Positions 11,036 to 21,562 of a stretch of DNA of 64,000 bases are shown here, piece after piece. This stretch comes from Strobilurus pachycystidiatus (lineage: Eukaryota > Basidiomycota > Agaricomycetes > Agaricales > Physalacriaceae), in the NCBI GenBank assembly GCA_019915135.1, contig JAHLMK010000006.1, positions 2,852,001 to 2,916,000 of the forward strand. The letters are read 5' to 3'. Position numbers and translations under genes: made by a program. Below the pieces are notes generated by a model. It ran no database searches, had not been told where the DNA came from, and worked only from the letters and a program-made list of their open reading frames with translations. How positions within the stretch are numbered: position 1 is the first letter of the stretch; each line of letters begins with the position of its first letter.

Positions 11036-14000
11036 GCTTTCCGTGCGCAGTAACTTGGCCATTTCCGCCAAGGTGGTTGGTGGTGGTACAGGCGCCCGTG
11101 GCATCGTGACTGTTGTCCCATCGATGTGACTCGTCGACCCAATCACTGGGGAAATTGTTGACCGCTGGCCGTCTTCGTCGACTGCGCAGTTGTTCTTGCT
11201 GCTGACTTCATGCCTCGTCAGCCTTTCCCTCGTGGTCCTGATTGGAACTGCTCACCTTCGGGCAGTGAACTTTCGCCATGACCAGTTTCATTTCTTGAAG
11301 ACGGCTGGCCCCACTGGGAACCCGTGGCTAAGTACTTGTTTTCAGCACATCGATGTTCGGTCGCATGTAGGTCCGACGTACCGACCAAATTCGATACTTT
11401 CAACCTCTCTACGCATCCTAGCATCCTGGATCGTTATTCGTCTACAAGACAATCACAATCAACGACGCACCGGACAAAGAGTTGAGGATTGGCTGCCATG
11501 CCGTCTCTATGTGACCTGTTACCATTTTCGCGACCTGCTGGGCAGCGTCTGACATGGCGGGGGCAATGTTCTTGATTATTCCTTCAGAGACCAGCGTGTC
11601 GTAGTTGTCAGAAGTCGCCCGCCTCACAGGCAGTATCAAGCCGCAGGGAACCAGTTTCAGCAACATCTGCCATTCACGCGACACAGCACGGAAGAGAGCC
11701 AAGTCCCTCTGAGCTATGCCCCAACTCTCCTGCGAGTTCCTTCCGTATACCCTCTTGTCGACATTGACGCTGTGTCCGGCCAGCTCTGCTGCCGCACTAT
11801 CGAACTCGTGGTCGGTATCCAGATGTTGATACTTCTTGTCCAAGAGCTGTCGTCTGAAGGCCGTCGTCACATGCCTCATGGCGTTGACTCCCAGTGCCAC
11901 GCCTAAATGTTCGTATGTCAACTCTTCCAGTTTCGCAGTTATGTCACTCGTCTCAAAGAGATCCCCACAGTTGACGAAAACGGACTCGCCGTAATGCATG
12001 TATCGTTCCGGTTGGCCTTTGAAGCAGGCCTGCGCCAACACATACATCAACGGTCGAATCAGCGCCAAGTGTTGGGTCAACAAGGTCGAACTCAGCGCAT
12101 CCAAGGCATGAGGTATGTAGTGGTCGTGTCCAGAGGGCCCAGATGTTTTGGTATACATCGTGATCATGTTGAAGAAATTGGCAGCCCATACCAGGTTACG
12201 TTCTCGAGTCGTCGTATTCCGGAAGGACACCGCGCAGGTCTCCGTTCCACGTGCAGGCGCGCCCGACGTGGTCATGGTTCTCACCAGCAGCGTCAGCTCC
12301 CACTCAGCAACCCTGCCCAACCAACGACGGGCGGCTCCTGTGTTGAAGATGGGCCCCTCCTCGTCATCCCATTTGACAACGTATTGGCGGCACCACTCTG
12401 CATCAGCCAAGACTGCCTCCAACAGTGTCGTCTTGTGAGTATGGAAAGCGTTGCGACCGTCATCCAGAAAGGAATGGCCCTGGGCCTTGTTGGACAAGTC
12501 GTCCGCGACGTCCTGGAAAATGATCTCTAGGCTGGTCAAACCGAACAGGAGATTGGTGTGAAAGCCGTCCACTAATGATCTTTCAATACCATCACTCCCC
12601 AACATTTTGGCTAGATCATCCAGGTTAACCCGATCCCCGCAGTAATCCAGCAGTCGATTGTTCCCGTCTTGGAAGAATGTCACCTGCGGGGGCGCCGGCG
12701 TCCTCAGGGCGTTCGCCGTAGCATAGTGTTGCAGTGCCCGAATCTCTGTAAACGTTCCTGCGTGGATGTTTTCCGTCCACCAGCCTTTGAGCTTGTCGCA
12801 CTCGACTTTGAGAAATTCAGGCGCGGAGGCTCGCTGGTGTATCTCGCGCAAGAACATCACCCGCATTGCCCACGTGATGGCTGCCAGGGTATTCGTCGTA
12901 TCCTTCGCATCGGCAAACGTCCCATCCCGCTTCATTTTCATGTACGCGACGGCAATGAGGGTTGGATCCTGATATGGCTTTGACTCCGTTGGTATCCACT
13001 CCTTCGTCCAAATGTGAGTGAGCAAGTCACCCAGCACCTCTCGCTCCTCCGCGCGCGGGCCACGGAGCTTAGCGGTGGAAATGTACCGCCTGAGGGTGTC
13101 TTGAAGTATCGCGTCCTCCTCGAAGCGGCCCCTTTCGTTGAAAAGCATCGCCAGCAGCTTTTCTATCGGGATCGCATATTTGCGCATTGTGTCCTTCCAG
13201 TCATGGTCTTTGAGGGGCGTGTGGTTGACACCGCTTCCACGAAGTCAACGTGAGCCAGGTGTTGTCTCATTATGCCGTTTACTCACGTTCGCTGTTCATT
13301 CTCCGTGTTTACCATCCGTAGGACCACCCCAGGGGTCTGCGGAATGTATCCAAGACAGGCCTGTAACAAACTAATGAGGTCGTCCTTCAAGTAAGGCAAA
13401 TCCGGTATTTTCCCGATGGCTCTTGATACTTCATCTGGAGTTTTGCCCTCGGTCATCGGCAGCCACCCAGTGCTTTTCAACCACGGGTTGATCGTCACTG
13501 TGCTTTCATCCCGAATCTTCGTCTCGCGCAACATAGTCCGGTCCGCGCGGCTCGCTAGTTTGGCGGCCATTTCTCGAACCTTGTCCGAAGCCGGTGCAGT
13601 TGCTGGCAAGACCTCGAAGAACCTTCTGGCGCTCCCCTGGTCCAGTCGCTGTGCAGTACAACCCGTCCAGTCCTCGTCTCGCAGAACCGTGCCTCTGTGC
13701 GTCTTGTGCCCCTTCCGTGACTCCTCCAGGCAGATGAAGGGCTCCATCTCGGGACAGCGCATGCACTTCCAAGCGGAAAACACTGGCAATCCGGACACCT
13801 CCCTAATCGCTCTCGTTGGGCGGGGCCATTCGGCTTGCAGGCCAATGGCAGTCACGGCTTCGGTTATTTTGGACCTGATCGCTGTGGATCTCAGCATGTG
13901 CGCGGTCCTCAGATGTCCGACGATGTTGTCCGGTTTCAGCCACCTTTCACATTCTGGGCAAATTATACCCGGAAGGTCCTCACTCAACGTAAGCCCGTGC

Positions 14001-14118
14001 TCGCCGAGGAGTCTCAATCCAACCTCCCGTGTCATGGTGCCCTGACAGCGTTCGTGAGTAAAGAGCTTGATACGCAAGTCATCTGTTTACCTCCGTGGCA
14101 TCAGGTTGGACCCCCAAT
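11029..14118 (-). pseudogene. RecQ-like helicase, N-terminal segments (interrupted gene)
   Basis: This is the 5' part of the helicase gene. One exon (about 14039-13287) has a C2H2-type finger (CPECERWLKPDNIVGHLRTAH), as seen at the head of telomere-linked RecQ proteins of fungi. A 53-bp intron (13234-13286) leads to a long exon (13233 to about 11450) with no domain I recognise. Further short exons lead to the segment ending at the KDZ target site (about 11198-11029, ending …LLRTESIQ). Splicing between 11.45 and 11.2 kb is not resolved. At least two more 5' exons seem to exist up to about 14.4 kb (acidic, Gly-rich, then PSTTLLAKERTPGLD), so the true start lies at 14.4-14.6 kb. The AT-hook gene at 15024 is divergent. 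Confidence 0.75.
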
Positions 14119-15023
14119 GTCGCCGCAGGAGGTGCGGCCGGGCGTGAGGATGTGATATCCAAACCTGGTGTTCGCTCTTTGGCAAGCAGAGTCGTGCTCG
14201 GCTGAACAGAGTCAGGATCGTACGCACGAGCGTACTCGCACACTCACTGGGTTGTCTTTTTCTCCCTCCAACTGGTCACCGTCTCGCTCCGTCCCCTCCG
14301 CGCCACCGCCTTGTCCTGCCGGTGTTGCGGATGTGTTGTTTTTTCGCCGACGCCAAGGTCGCTGGAATTAAACCTGGTCAGTTATCGGTCATTCGGCATG
14401 GGGCGACAGCAAGACCTCTTGGACTGTCCCCACATAACGCCTCTTCATGTTGGGGAGTGGTTGGAATGCGAGACGCACGTGGCCGTGTTTGTTCGATCAA
14501 TCTATCGATAAACCCGAGAGTACCCGGAATTGGTGCAGGGTACTCTTATGAATTCTGGGCCCATTGAGCATCCGGGCAGCCATCCGACGGCTCTGCAACT
14601 CCTTGTTCCGACTTAAACGTCACCGGACGTTTACCAACTTTATTTTCTCAGCGAGCAAATGCGTAGCTCTTTGAGAGAGTCACCGTCGACGAGTACCATC
14701 TAGGGCTAGACCACTATCATACCTCCAGGTGTGATATCGCCGACATTGGTGGACTTTGCAGACAGTAGGTTAGATAGAAAACGGAAATTTGAAAAGATGT
14801 GATACTTCGAAAACGCAGCCCAACCAAAGCCACAATCGTACCTTCTCATCACAAAACTGCTCCCTGGTCTCGTTAAACTGACATCGTCCAAGGTAGCCGG
14901 CAGACCGTTACGAGAAACCGGACATACAAGCCAGTAAGACACCAGACACCACGTGATGACTGCACGTCCACCGGTCAAGCACGGCTTTTGTGTCCGTCCT
15001 TTTCCCACATGCCGTTATCAATC
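14119..15023. other. Divergent region between helicase and AT-hook genes
   Basis: The first few hundred bases probably hold short 5' exons of the helicase gene on the minus strand. No further gene was recognised. Confidence 0.4.
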
Positions 15024-15807
15024 ATGGACTCTGACGACTGCACTATTGACTACCCACCGCCGTCCACTCCCTTGACTGTTGGTGAGGGACCAGAGGGTGG
15101 AGAATACTTCATTGACAGTGAGGAAGTCGGTCATGAGGATCAGATAAAATATTCCGTGAGCCCTCACATTCTCACAAAGGCGTCGTCTAAGGCGGAAGCA
15201 GGTGACGTGGAAGGATTGGACCTCCCCCGTCGATGGTGCATCCAACATTTGGTGCGACGCTCGCACCACCTCGTTTCCCTTCCAGGAGTTCGAAGAGCGG
15301 CAGCAACAGCACCGAAATAGGCTCGCGGATCAGAGCGCTGACATTGAGCTTTGGGGCACCCGAGATATCGTCAACGACCGCACAGGCCTTCGCGGCCAGG
15401 CATACACAGAGAAGCTCGCGAGGCACCCCCTCGACCAAACCTTGAATGCGCAATTAAAAGCCCTAGATTTGGGTGAGCAGCATGTCCCCCGCAGCACTCC
15501 ATCGCCCATGCCGATCGAGGAGGGTTCATGTGAACCACCGCCCGCCAAGCGTCCTCGGGGCCGGCCAAAAGGCTCCAAGAACCGGCTCAAGGGCGCTCGG
15601 CCCTCGACCTCTCGGTCAAGGAAGACCCATGTTATTTCCGGTCATAAGCGCGGAAACCTATGGTGGCTCACATTCACCCCCTCCCGGGCTGTCCTAGCTA
15701 ACGCGCCCTACAGATTGTTGTATTACATGTTTTGTGGCTGGCAAAATATATGTTATGGGTCGCGCGTGATTTTCCCCGCCGTGCGTCTTGAATTAGACTT
15801 ATCTTGA
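15024..15807 (+). CDS. AT-hook protein (possibly truncated)
   Basis: Exon 1 15024-15155 (MDSDDCTIDYPPP…), intron 15156-15201, exon 2 from 15202, phase 0. An AT-hook core (KRPRGRPKGSKNR) lies near 15552-15590, indicating minor-groove DNA binding at AT-rich sites; the rest is charged and low in recognisable domains. After about 15630 the composition changes and the frame ends at 15807 in sequence that does not look protein-like, so the last 55-60 codons may be an intron or a truncation. It is divergent from the RecQ-like gene, but I have no evidence that they work together. Confidence 0.6.
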
Positions 15808-16044
15808 GTAAATGACACCCCCCAAGCCTCCCTTGGGTGGCTTTCAAAGAGGGGAAGAACTCGACCGTTCTTGGCAGCTTTGACGATGGTGTTTGCTGAG
15901 CCGTGTTTCCGAAATAAGCTGACCTCATCCGCAATCTCGGTGGCCTCCGGCAGGTCCAAGCTGTGTATTTACGCCTACAACTAAAAACCCTGGTCGTTAT
16001 ATAATCACTGACACCATCTCACGACCTCTTTCCTCGCCACCACT
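15808..16044. promoter_or_regulatory. Promoter of the interrupted MYND gene
   Basis: TTATATAATCA at 15997-16007 lies 48 bases before the ATG at 16045. The intact paralogue has the same 11-base box 38 bases before its ATG (47652). The rest shows nothing firm; a 68-codon minus-strand open frame (15753-15959) is protein-like but unidentified. Confidence 0.6.
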
Positions 16045-16783
16045 ATGAGTGACCCTTGCCGTCACATACACCGCACCGAACGGATCTACACCTTCGTGCA
16101 GGCCTTTGCCAAGCTGGAGGCTCGGACCCCACGGAGCTCTGATGGAGACGGTCTGCTTGCCGTCGAGACGCTGCCGTCGGCGCGCGACCTGGTCGCGGCG
16201 GGTGTCCTGTGCGATAGATGTGGTGGACCCATCGTTGCTGCCCTGGTGCACGGACTCAACAGCGCTTTTTGTGTCCTCGTCGACGCAGCTGCGGTTCCTC
16301 TCTTGCAGTGCCTCGGTTCTGCCCTTCGCTGTCCCCCGGCCCTGGCCGTTGCGCGCAAGAACGCGGAAATTCGTCGTCGTTTTTTGGACCTGTGGCTGCT
16401 TGTTTTCTGCGCCGCCGACGTCTACGACGCACGCACGCGGGAACTGGCCTCGGACGTCTTCCACCAATTCATTCATCCCGAACATCATGAATACCTAGTC
16501 AGCGTTTTGCGGGCGTCGGAGAGCGAACTCCCCTCCGCCGCTGACCACACCATCAACCACCTCAACCGGCGTACCACTTGCCCCGAATTGTGGCACTCGG
16601 TGGACTTTGTGTATCACGCCATCCACGTCTTTGCCGTGCAAGGCAAACCATTGTCCGCCGGGTTTATGCGTCTGGGCGTTCCTCTCTTGCACTATCTCCA
16701 GTGCACGATGAGAGACGAGTCACCCCTCGCCCTGAAAATTCATAAAGCATGCCTCCTGACCATCGCTGATATAGCCACAGCGC
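16045..16783 (+). pseudogene. MYND-finger gene 1, 5' segment
   Basis: The first 246 codons of a protein colinear with the intact paralogue at 47690 (shared: GVLCDRCGGPIVAAL versus GLFCDICGGPVVAVF; RELASDVFHQF versus RQLASDIFDRY; LWHSVDFVYHA versus LWHCLCFLFHT). The frame is cut at 16783 by the LTR retrotransposon; GCGC (16780-16783) is the duplicated target. The continuation is at 37069. The conserved N-terminal half may be helical-repeat-like, but I recognise no named domain in it. Confidence 0.88.
16780..16783. repeat. LTR-element target-site duplication, left
   Basis: GCGC, repeated at 37065-37068 after the right LTR. One copy restores the host reading frame. Confidence 0.8.
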
Positions 16784-17798
16784 TGACACGCTTTATGCGC
16801 GCCTGAGCCTAGAAACCGAGAATTTTGCGATTTCTAGATAAGACTCGAAGCCGAAATGCACGATACATCTAACGAGAGACCATAAGATTGCCAGTGATAA
16901 TACGGAGACCTCATTAGGGCAAGAATGAGCCTCCAGGAGAAATTCATCTTCGAATATCACCATCCAAAGTGCCCACTTGATTTATCAAGTCAACATCACG
17001 TACACATTCTTAAAGAGGACTCGTCTAAGAAACGAACTCGAGTTCCAAGTAATTCGGACTCGACTTTGTCAGTGTTGTTCATAGACGATTAGAGTTCGAT
17101 TAGCTCACTTCCTGCTGATGAGTAGAATGGGGTTAAGCTACAGAACGGTCTAGGTCAGCATAAATGGGGATGAAAGCCCAGTAATGTTATCACAAGATAC
17201 AACTATCCCCTTGGAATTCTAAGTCTAGAACCCACGATAGCACAAAATCGAGTAACAGCCGAGCTATTCGAAGAAGCCAATAAAGATAAAGATGATCAAG
17301 TGTTCTTCATGAATAATCCGCAGTATGCCAAGAGTGTTAAGAATCAAGAAGCCAAGCTTCTTCAGATCTCAGGTGATTAAATCTGACCTGAAATCAGTAG
17401 AGATTGGAACAAGCAGACAGATTGCGAACAACAAGTCAACGATCTACCATGGATCTTAGAGTGGATTCTTAAGCGAAATGAAGCTCTAGACTCAATCAGA
17501 TAATCGAGACTGAATTGGTGACGCAATCTGAAGAATCCGAGTCGCAAAGAAGCATTCAGAACAATTAAGAGCCAAGAGAAGATGAACCCCATGTGATAGA
17601 TTCGACCGATAGCACGCAAGGATGTTGCAATCCGAGCTTGAAATTAGTCAACGTGGATCAACTCTAGAGGGTTCGTCATGAATAAACTGGCATAATAAGG
17701 AAATGGAAGCGCCTAGACTGGTGTCTACAGCGCGGAAATTAACTCCAAGTGGCTATTAGTTAGTAAGTTAAGATTAGTGTACAGTAGGGACCAGTTTG

Positions 17799-17806
17799 TA
17801 TAAAAG
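17799..17806 (+). promoter_or_regulatory. LTR TATA box
   Basis: TATAAAAG within the 5' LTR; kept in all three LTR copies (36249, 60859). Confidence 0.7.
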
Positions 17807-18354
17807 AAGCGTCGATACAGTATAGTAGTTTAGTTTAGTGACCCGCAGCCACGAGCCTACAAAGCTCTACTGTAGTAATCTATCTCTGTACAAAATCGAA
17901 TTCGATTTGCACGCACCCAAAGAAACTCGAATTCGAGTCAAACCTAAGAACCAAAGAACAAACCTAAAGCACTAAGAGCAAGGGTTTAGAACAAAAGTGA
18001 ACTTAATCGAAGAGCAAAGTTCCTTGAATTCAACGTAATAGAGGCGGTGTTTCTGAGCATAGTATCTCCCTAGAGACACTACAGAGACTTTGCAGTCTGA
18101 GCCAGCCTTTCCCTAGAGAGGACCGTTCAGTCGCGAAAAGCGTTAACCAGCATAACCTCTTGAGAGTTCAAGTGCAATTCGAGCACGATTTGGTCTAAAA
18201 CCCACGCAAACACTAAAACTCAAAGAATAAGCTCCTACCGAGGTTATAAGAAACATACCAAGTGTGGCAGTAGACTATTGTGTTCTTGATACAACCCCTC
18301 CAGCGCGAGGATTGTGAAAGTCGCATAGTTTAAGTTCAGTCAGAGGCTTGTGTA

Positions 18355-18603
18355 TTGTTCCCTGAAAACCGGACGATTTGTCAATCGGTCAAAATCCCTA
18401 CCACCCCCTTCAAACTCGCACTTTGTGCACACCCACGTTTCTGTTACGCAAGAACCTTGTTTTTCAAGTGTAGTGTTGTAGTAAATCAAGCTCGATTTTC
18501 TATTGCAAAACCCAATATTCCAAAAACCGCAGAAACCTTACTCTCATTCAGAGTATTAAGAGTTGTGTTGTTTGTTAGGTGTGATTCTACGCCTCTAAAA
18601 TAA
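18355..18603 (+). other. Open frame in U5, in phase with gag
   Basis: 82 codons from ATG 18355 to TAA 18601-18603, unchanged in the 3' LTR (36805-37053) and mostly kept in the older copy (61415-61663). It is in the same frame as gag and separated from it by only this one stop. No family recognised; coding status uncertain. Confidence 0.3.
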
Positions 18604-20436
18604 CGTGCACATCAACTTTTTGGAGCCCACCGCGAGGGGGTCCTATATTTTGATCAACCAAATCGGTGGTCTTTATATCCAAAAACGTCTAAGAAAGGCA
18701 GACAGTCTGCTAAATACACCCGAAGTCAACTAGACGCAAACCCGGAAACACCACCGGTTGCTAGTGGATCTCGAATTGCTCCTGAAGAATCTGAACTACA
18801 AAGTGTCCAAGTAGGAACTAGAAGTTTAAGAAAGAACAGACCACGAGTAGGAGCCCTATTCAACGATCAACCAGAAAAAGTACGGGAAAAAGTTCGCAGA
18901 TTAGCTGAACATCCCCCGCCAATTCGAAGAAGATTAGCTCCTAGAAAGAGTTATTCTGATCTTGAACAATCCGAACTCGAATTTCTACTTTTAAGCCGAG
19001 CCTTAGAAAACTACCAAGATCTTTTAAACATTCCTACGTTTATACCTCCAAGAATGACTACTGTTCGAGCGCTAGTCATCGATGAATTTCCTTCTCTGAA
19101 GTGGAGAGAAGACATAAAAGACAAAAAGATACCCAAGTATGGCACCAGCAATGCGTCAAACTTCAATGGAAAGTCGGAAAACATAGCCGATTTTCTAAGG
19201 GTGATTGAACAAATCATTGGCGAGTCTGGTATTACGGATGAAGGCACGATGATTGAAATCGCGTGTAACTTTGTGCCAGAAACCATTCGAGACCAATGGT
19301 TAAATATGCCTACTTTCATTAGAGGAGAGTGGAAAGAATTCAAGTCGGCTTTGTTGTCTAGCTATAACAGAGGCAAAGATGACACCAAGTATTCTCTAGA
19401 CGATCTAGAGGATGCTATTGTCAAATTCGAAAAACGGCCTGTTGACCACAAAGACAGGTGGAATGTTTTTCAAAGAGAAGTACTGCACATATTGCGGTAC
19501 TTAGTTAAGAAGGGTGAAATCACGGACAAGAAAGCCGTGGAAAGAATCCAAGACTGTGTAACAAATGCAGTTTGGGCCAGTACTACTGGTCATTTAAGAA
19601 CCAACAAACCGGCAGCAACAACGGTGTTGGATTGGTACAACAACATCACCAATGTTGTAGGCGCTATTACCAGCGTGTTGGAAGAAACGGCAGTCTATAG
19701 GACCAAAGGGTCCCACAAGACAGAAACCGGTACTTCAAGAGTCAAGACTGAAGATTTGACGGATACCAATAGTGCACTCAATGCACTAAGGGATATCCTG
19801 ATACAATCAGAAAAAGCTAGAGAAAAAGATCGAGTAGAGATGGCGCGCGAGAAGGAAGAAAATCAAAAGAATCATCAACGATTCCTTGATACAATCAACG
19901 CTTCCTTGTTGAATGCGAGAACAATGAATTACCAAGATACCAATTCGATCTCGAATTTTGTTCAATCGGCACCTATCACTGTTCAACCGCCTATGGGTAC
20001 GAACAGATCCAACCAGATACCCTATACGGGAGGGAACACTGCAAATCCGACTCGAATTTTGCAGAACCCTAACCGTCTGGTACCAGCTGGTCAAACTACG
20101 TCGTATTCACAACCCGGGCGCTGCTTTTTCTGTGAAGAACCTGGTCATATGCGTGATCAGTGTAAGAAAAGATTTGACTTGCAAACGGAAGGTTGGCTAG
20201 TGATTACGGAAGCCAACTGGGACTTTTTCAACAATGGCCTTCCGATTTTAAGAAAGGAAAGGGCTGGTGGAAAGTCACCTTTGCAACAGGTTCTTAAGTA
20301 CAAAGAAGATAGTCTTCGAGAAGTTAAAGCGCAAACCACTATTGGGCAAACGGATGACTTCGCACCAGAAGACATGCGTTTGGATACCTCGTATGCAAAT
20401 ACTATGGTACCTCACAATCAAGGGGGTTTCAACTGA
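18604..20436 (+). CDS. Gag polyprotein
   Basis: The first ATG is at 19054, giving 460 codons, but the frame is open and protein-like back to 18604 (basic and Ser/Arg-rich, e.g. SLRKNRPRVGALF, IRRRLAPRKSY). The true start may therefore lie upstream through splicing, a non-AUG codon or readthrough. The capsid-like part (NFNGKSENIADFLRVIEQII…WKEFKSALLSSY) resembles retrotransposon Gag. A Gag zinc knuckle CFFCEEPGHMRDQC (CX2CX4HX4C) lies near 20119-20160, for RNA binding. The frame ends with TGA at 20434; protease lies in another frame downstream. Confidence 0.88.
   Translation, partial: RAHQLFGAHREGVLYFDQPNRWSLYPKTSKKGRQSAKYTRSQLDANPETPPVASGSRIAPEESELQSVQVGTRSLRKNRPRVGALFNDQPEKVREKVRRLAEHPPPIRRRLAPRKSYSDLEQSELEFLLLSRALENYQDLLNIPTFIPPRMTTVRALVIDEFPSLKWREDIKDKKIPKYGTSNASNFNGKSENIADFLRVIEQIIGESGITDEGTMIEIACNFVPETIRDQWLNMPTFIRGEWKEFKSALLSSYNRGKDDTKYSLDDLEDAIVKFEKRPVDHKDRWNVFQREVLHILRYLVKKGEITDKKAVERIQDCVTNAVWASTTGHLRTNKPAATTVLDWYNNITNVVGAITSVLEETAVYRTKGSHKTETGTSRVKTEDLTDTNSALNALRDILIQSEKAREKDRVEMAREKEENQKNHQRFLDTINASLLNARTMNYQDTNSISNFVQSAPITVQPPMGTNRSNQIPYTGGNTANPTRILQNPNRLVPAGQTTSYSQPGRCFFCEEPGHMRDQCKKRFDLQTEGWLVITEANWDFFNNGLPILRKERAGGKSPLQQVLKYKEDSLREVKAQTTIGQTDDFAPEDMRLDTSYANTMVPHNQGGFN
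18621..18640 (+). promoter_or_regulatory. Candidate primer-binding site
   Basis: TGGAGCCCACCGCGAGGGGG starts six bases after the LTR end; the TGG start fits pairing to a tRNA 3' CCA. The tRNA was not identified, and it does not match the acceptor ends of the tRNA-like sequences carried by this element. Confidence 0.6.
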
Positions 20437-20438
20437 GC

Positions 20439-20699
20439 TTGATGAAGGAAGAAGATACAGTATCTTTACCGGAAAGCTCATACGCTGTTAATACTCGAAG
20501 TCAGAATAAGAATCAGAACGGTTTACAATTCGAAACCGAAATGCCTAAGACTACAGTACCGACTAAGACGGTATGGCCAAGACAGAGGGTCACGGTAGAA
20601 ATACCAAAGCGACCTACTACAACAGTTCAACCTAAGCAAGTTAGCTTTGAAGATAAAGGTGAAGAAGACAGTTCATCTGACGAAGAGTCAGAAGAGTAA
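20439..20699 (+). CDS. Short acidic linker frame between gag and protease
   Basis: 86 codons, a Ser/Thr/Pro-rich basic part followed by an acidic tail (GEEDSSSDEESEE). It sits in a third frame just after gag. It may be joined to the neighbours by frameshifting or splicing, or the shift may be a lesion in this copy. Confidence 0.45.
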   Translation: MMKEEDTVSLPESSYAVNTRSQNKNQNGLQFETEMPKTTVPTKTVWPRQRVTVEIPKRPTTTVQPKQVSFEDKGEEDSSSDEESEE

Positions 20700-21562
20700 A
20701 AGACGCTGCTAATCAACCAGAACCGAAAATCGAACTCGATTTACCTAAATCTTCCACGGTAGATTCAACTCTACCTAAAATAGAAAAGTTCAAGTCGTAC
20801 AAAAGAAAATCGGAAATCGATTTGCTTCTTGAAGAAAATCCTCAATGGAAAGAAGCTTGGAAGGAACTTTTACCAGAGAAGTTACTTGCAACTAACATTG
20901 AGTGGCGAAAGAACCTAGAGAAATTGTTAAAGACAAGGAATGTTAAGACTACCTCTAAGCATGTCTATTCGATTTCGCAAATCGAGTCTGAAGAGGTCCC
21001 TAAAGGGTCAATAGTCGTACAAGATCCTATAGAACAATTTTTCAACACGACGCAATTTCAAGGACCATACCATGTCTCTAAGTTGTACATGGCACCAGAA
21101 AGTGTAGACCTCAGAACCCTATGGTTAAGAATCAACCATGGAAATCGAAAAGAGTGTCTCCTAGACGGGGGATCACAGATTGCCTCGATGTCTCTCAAGA
21201 CAGCATTTGAGCTCGGTTTAGCGTACGACCCAAGTTTTAAGATCACTATAGAAAGTGCAGATAAAGGAAGAACGGTAACATTAGGCTTAGCGCGAAATGT
21301 ACCGGTAAACTGTGAAGGAATCGTGTATTACCTTCAGTTTCACATTCTACAAGATCCTGCCTATGACATTCTACTGGGTAGACCGTTTGAGACTGTGTCT
21401 CAAGCAAGCCTACAAACGTCGGCGGCCGGTCTAACCACAGTAACTGTTGTAGACCCAGGGAATGGCCAAAGAATGACTTTACCCACTTATGCAAGGGGTC
21501 AGATACCAAGTCATCAAACTAAGGCTGAACCCGTGGGTTTTCACCCAAACTCGAGGACTTGA
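20700..21562 (+). CDS. Retroviral-type aspartic protease region
   Basis: The open frame has an N-terminal charged segment, then the protease: active-site LLDGGSQIASM (DGGS in place of the common DTGA/DSGA) near 21160-21190, and the flap-distal ILLGRPF near 21370-21390. These are the two signatures of a retropepsin fold. ATG at 20822 is the first in frame, but the reading is open from about 20700. It would process Gag and Pol. It ends at 21562 while the pol frame begins to read sensibly at about 21550 in another frame. Confidence 0.8.

Larger units (their letters stand above)
16784..18614 (+). repeat. 5' LTR
   Basis: 1,831 bp, TGACACGCTTT…GTGCACATCA. TATAAAAG at 17799-17806 is the likely core promoter, so transcription should start near 17830; everything after that is R-U5. 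An 82-codon frame (18355-18603) lies in U5. Confidence 0.95.

Noticed and set aside
18355..18603. U5 open frame as an envelope or signal-bearing protein
   Set aside because: It has no clear signal peptide or membrane segment and overlaps regulatory LTR sequence; listed only as an open frame.
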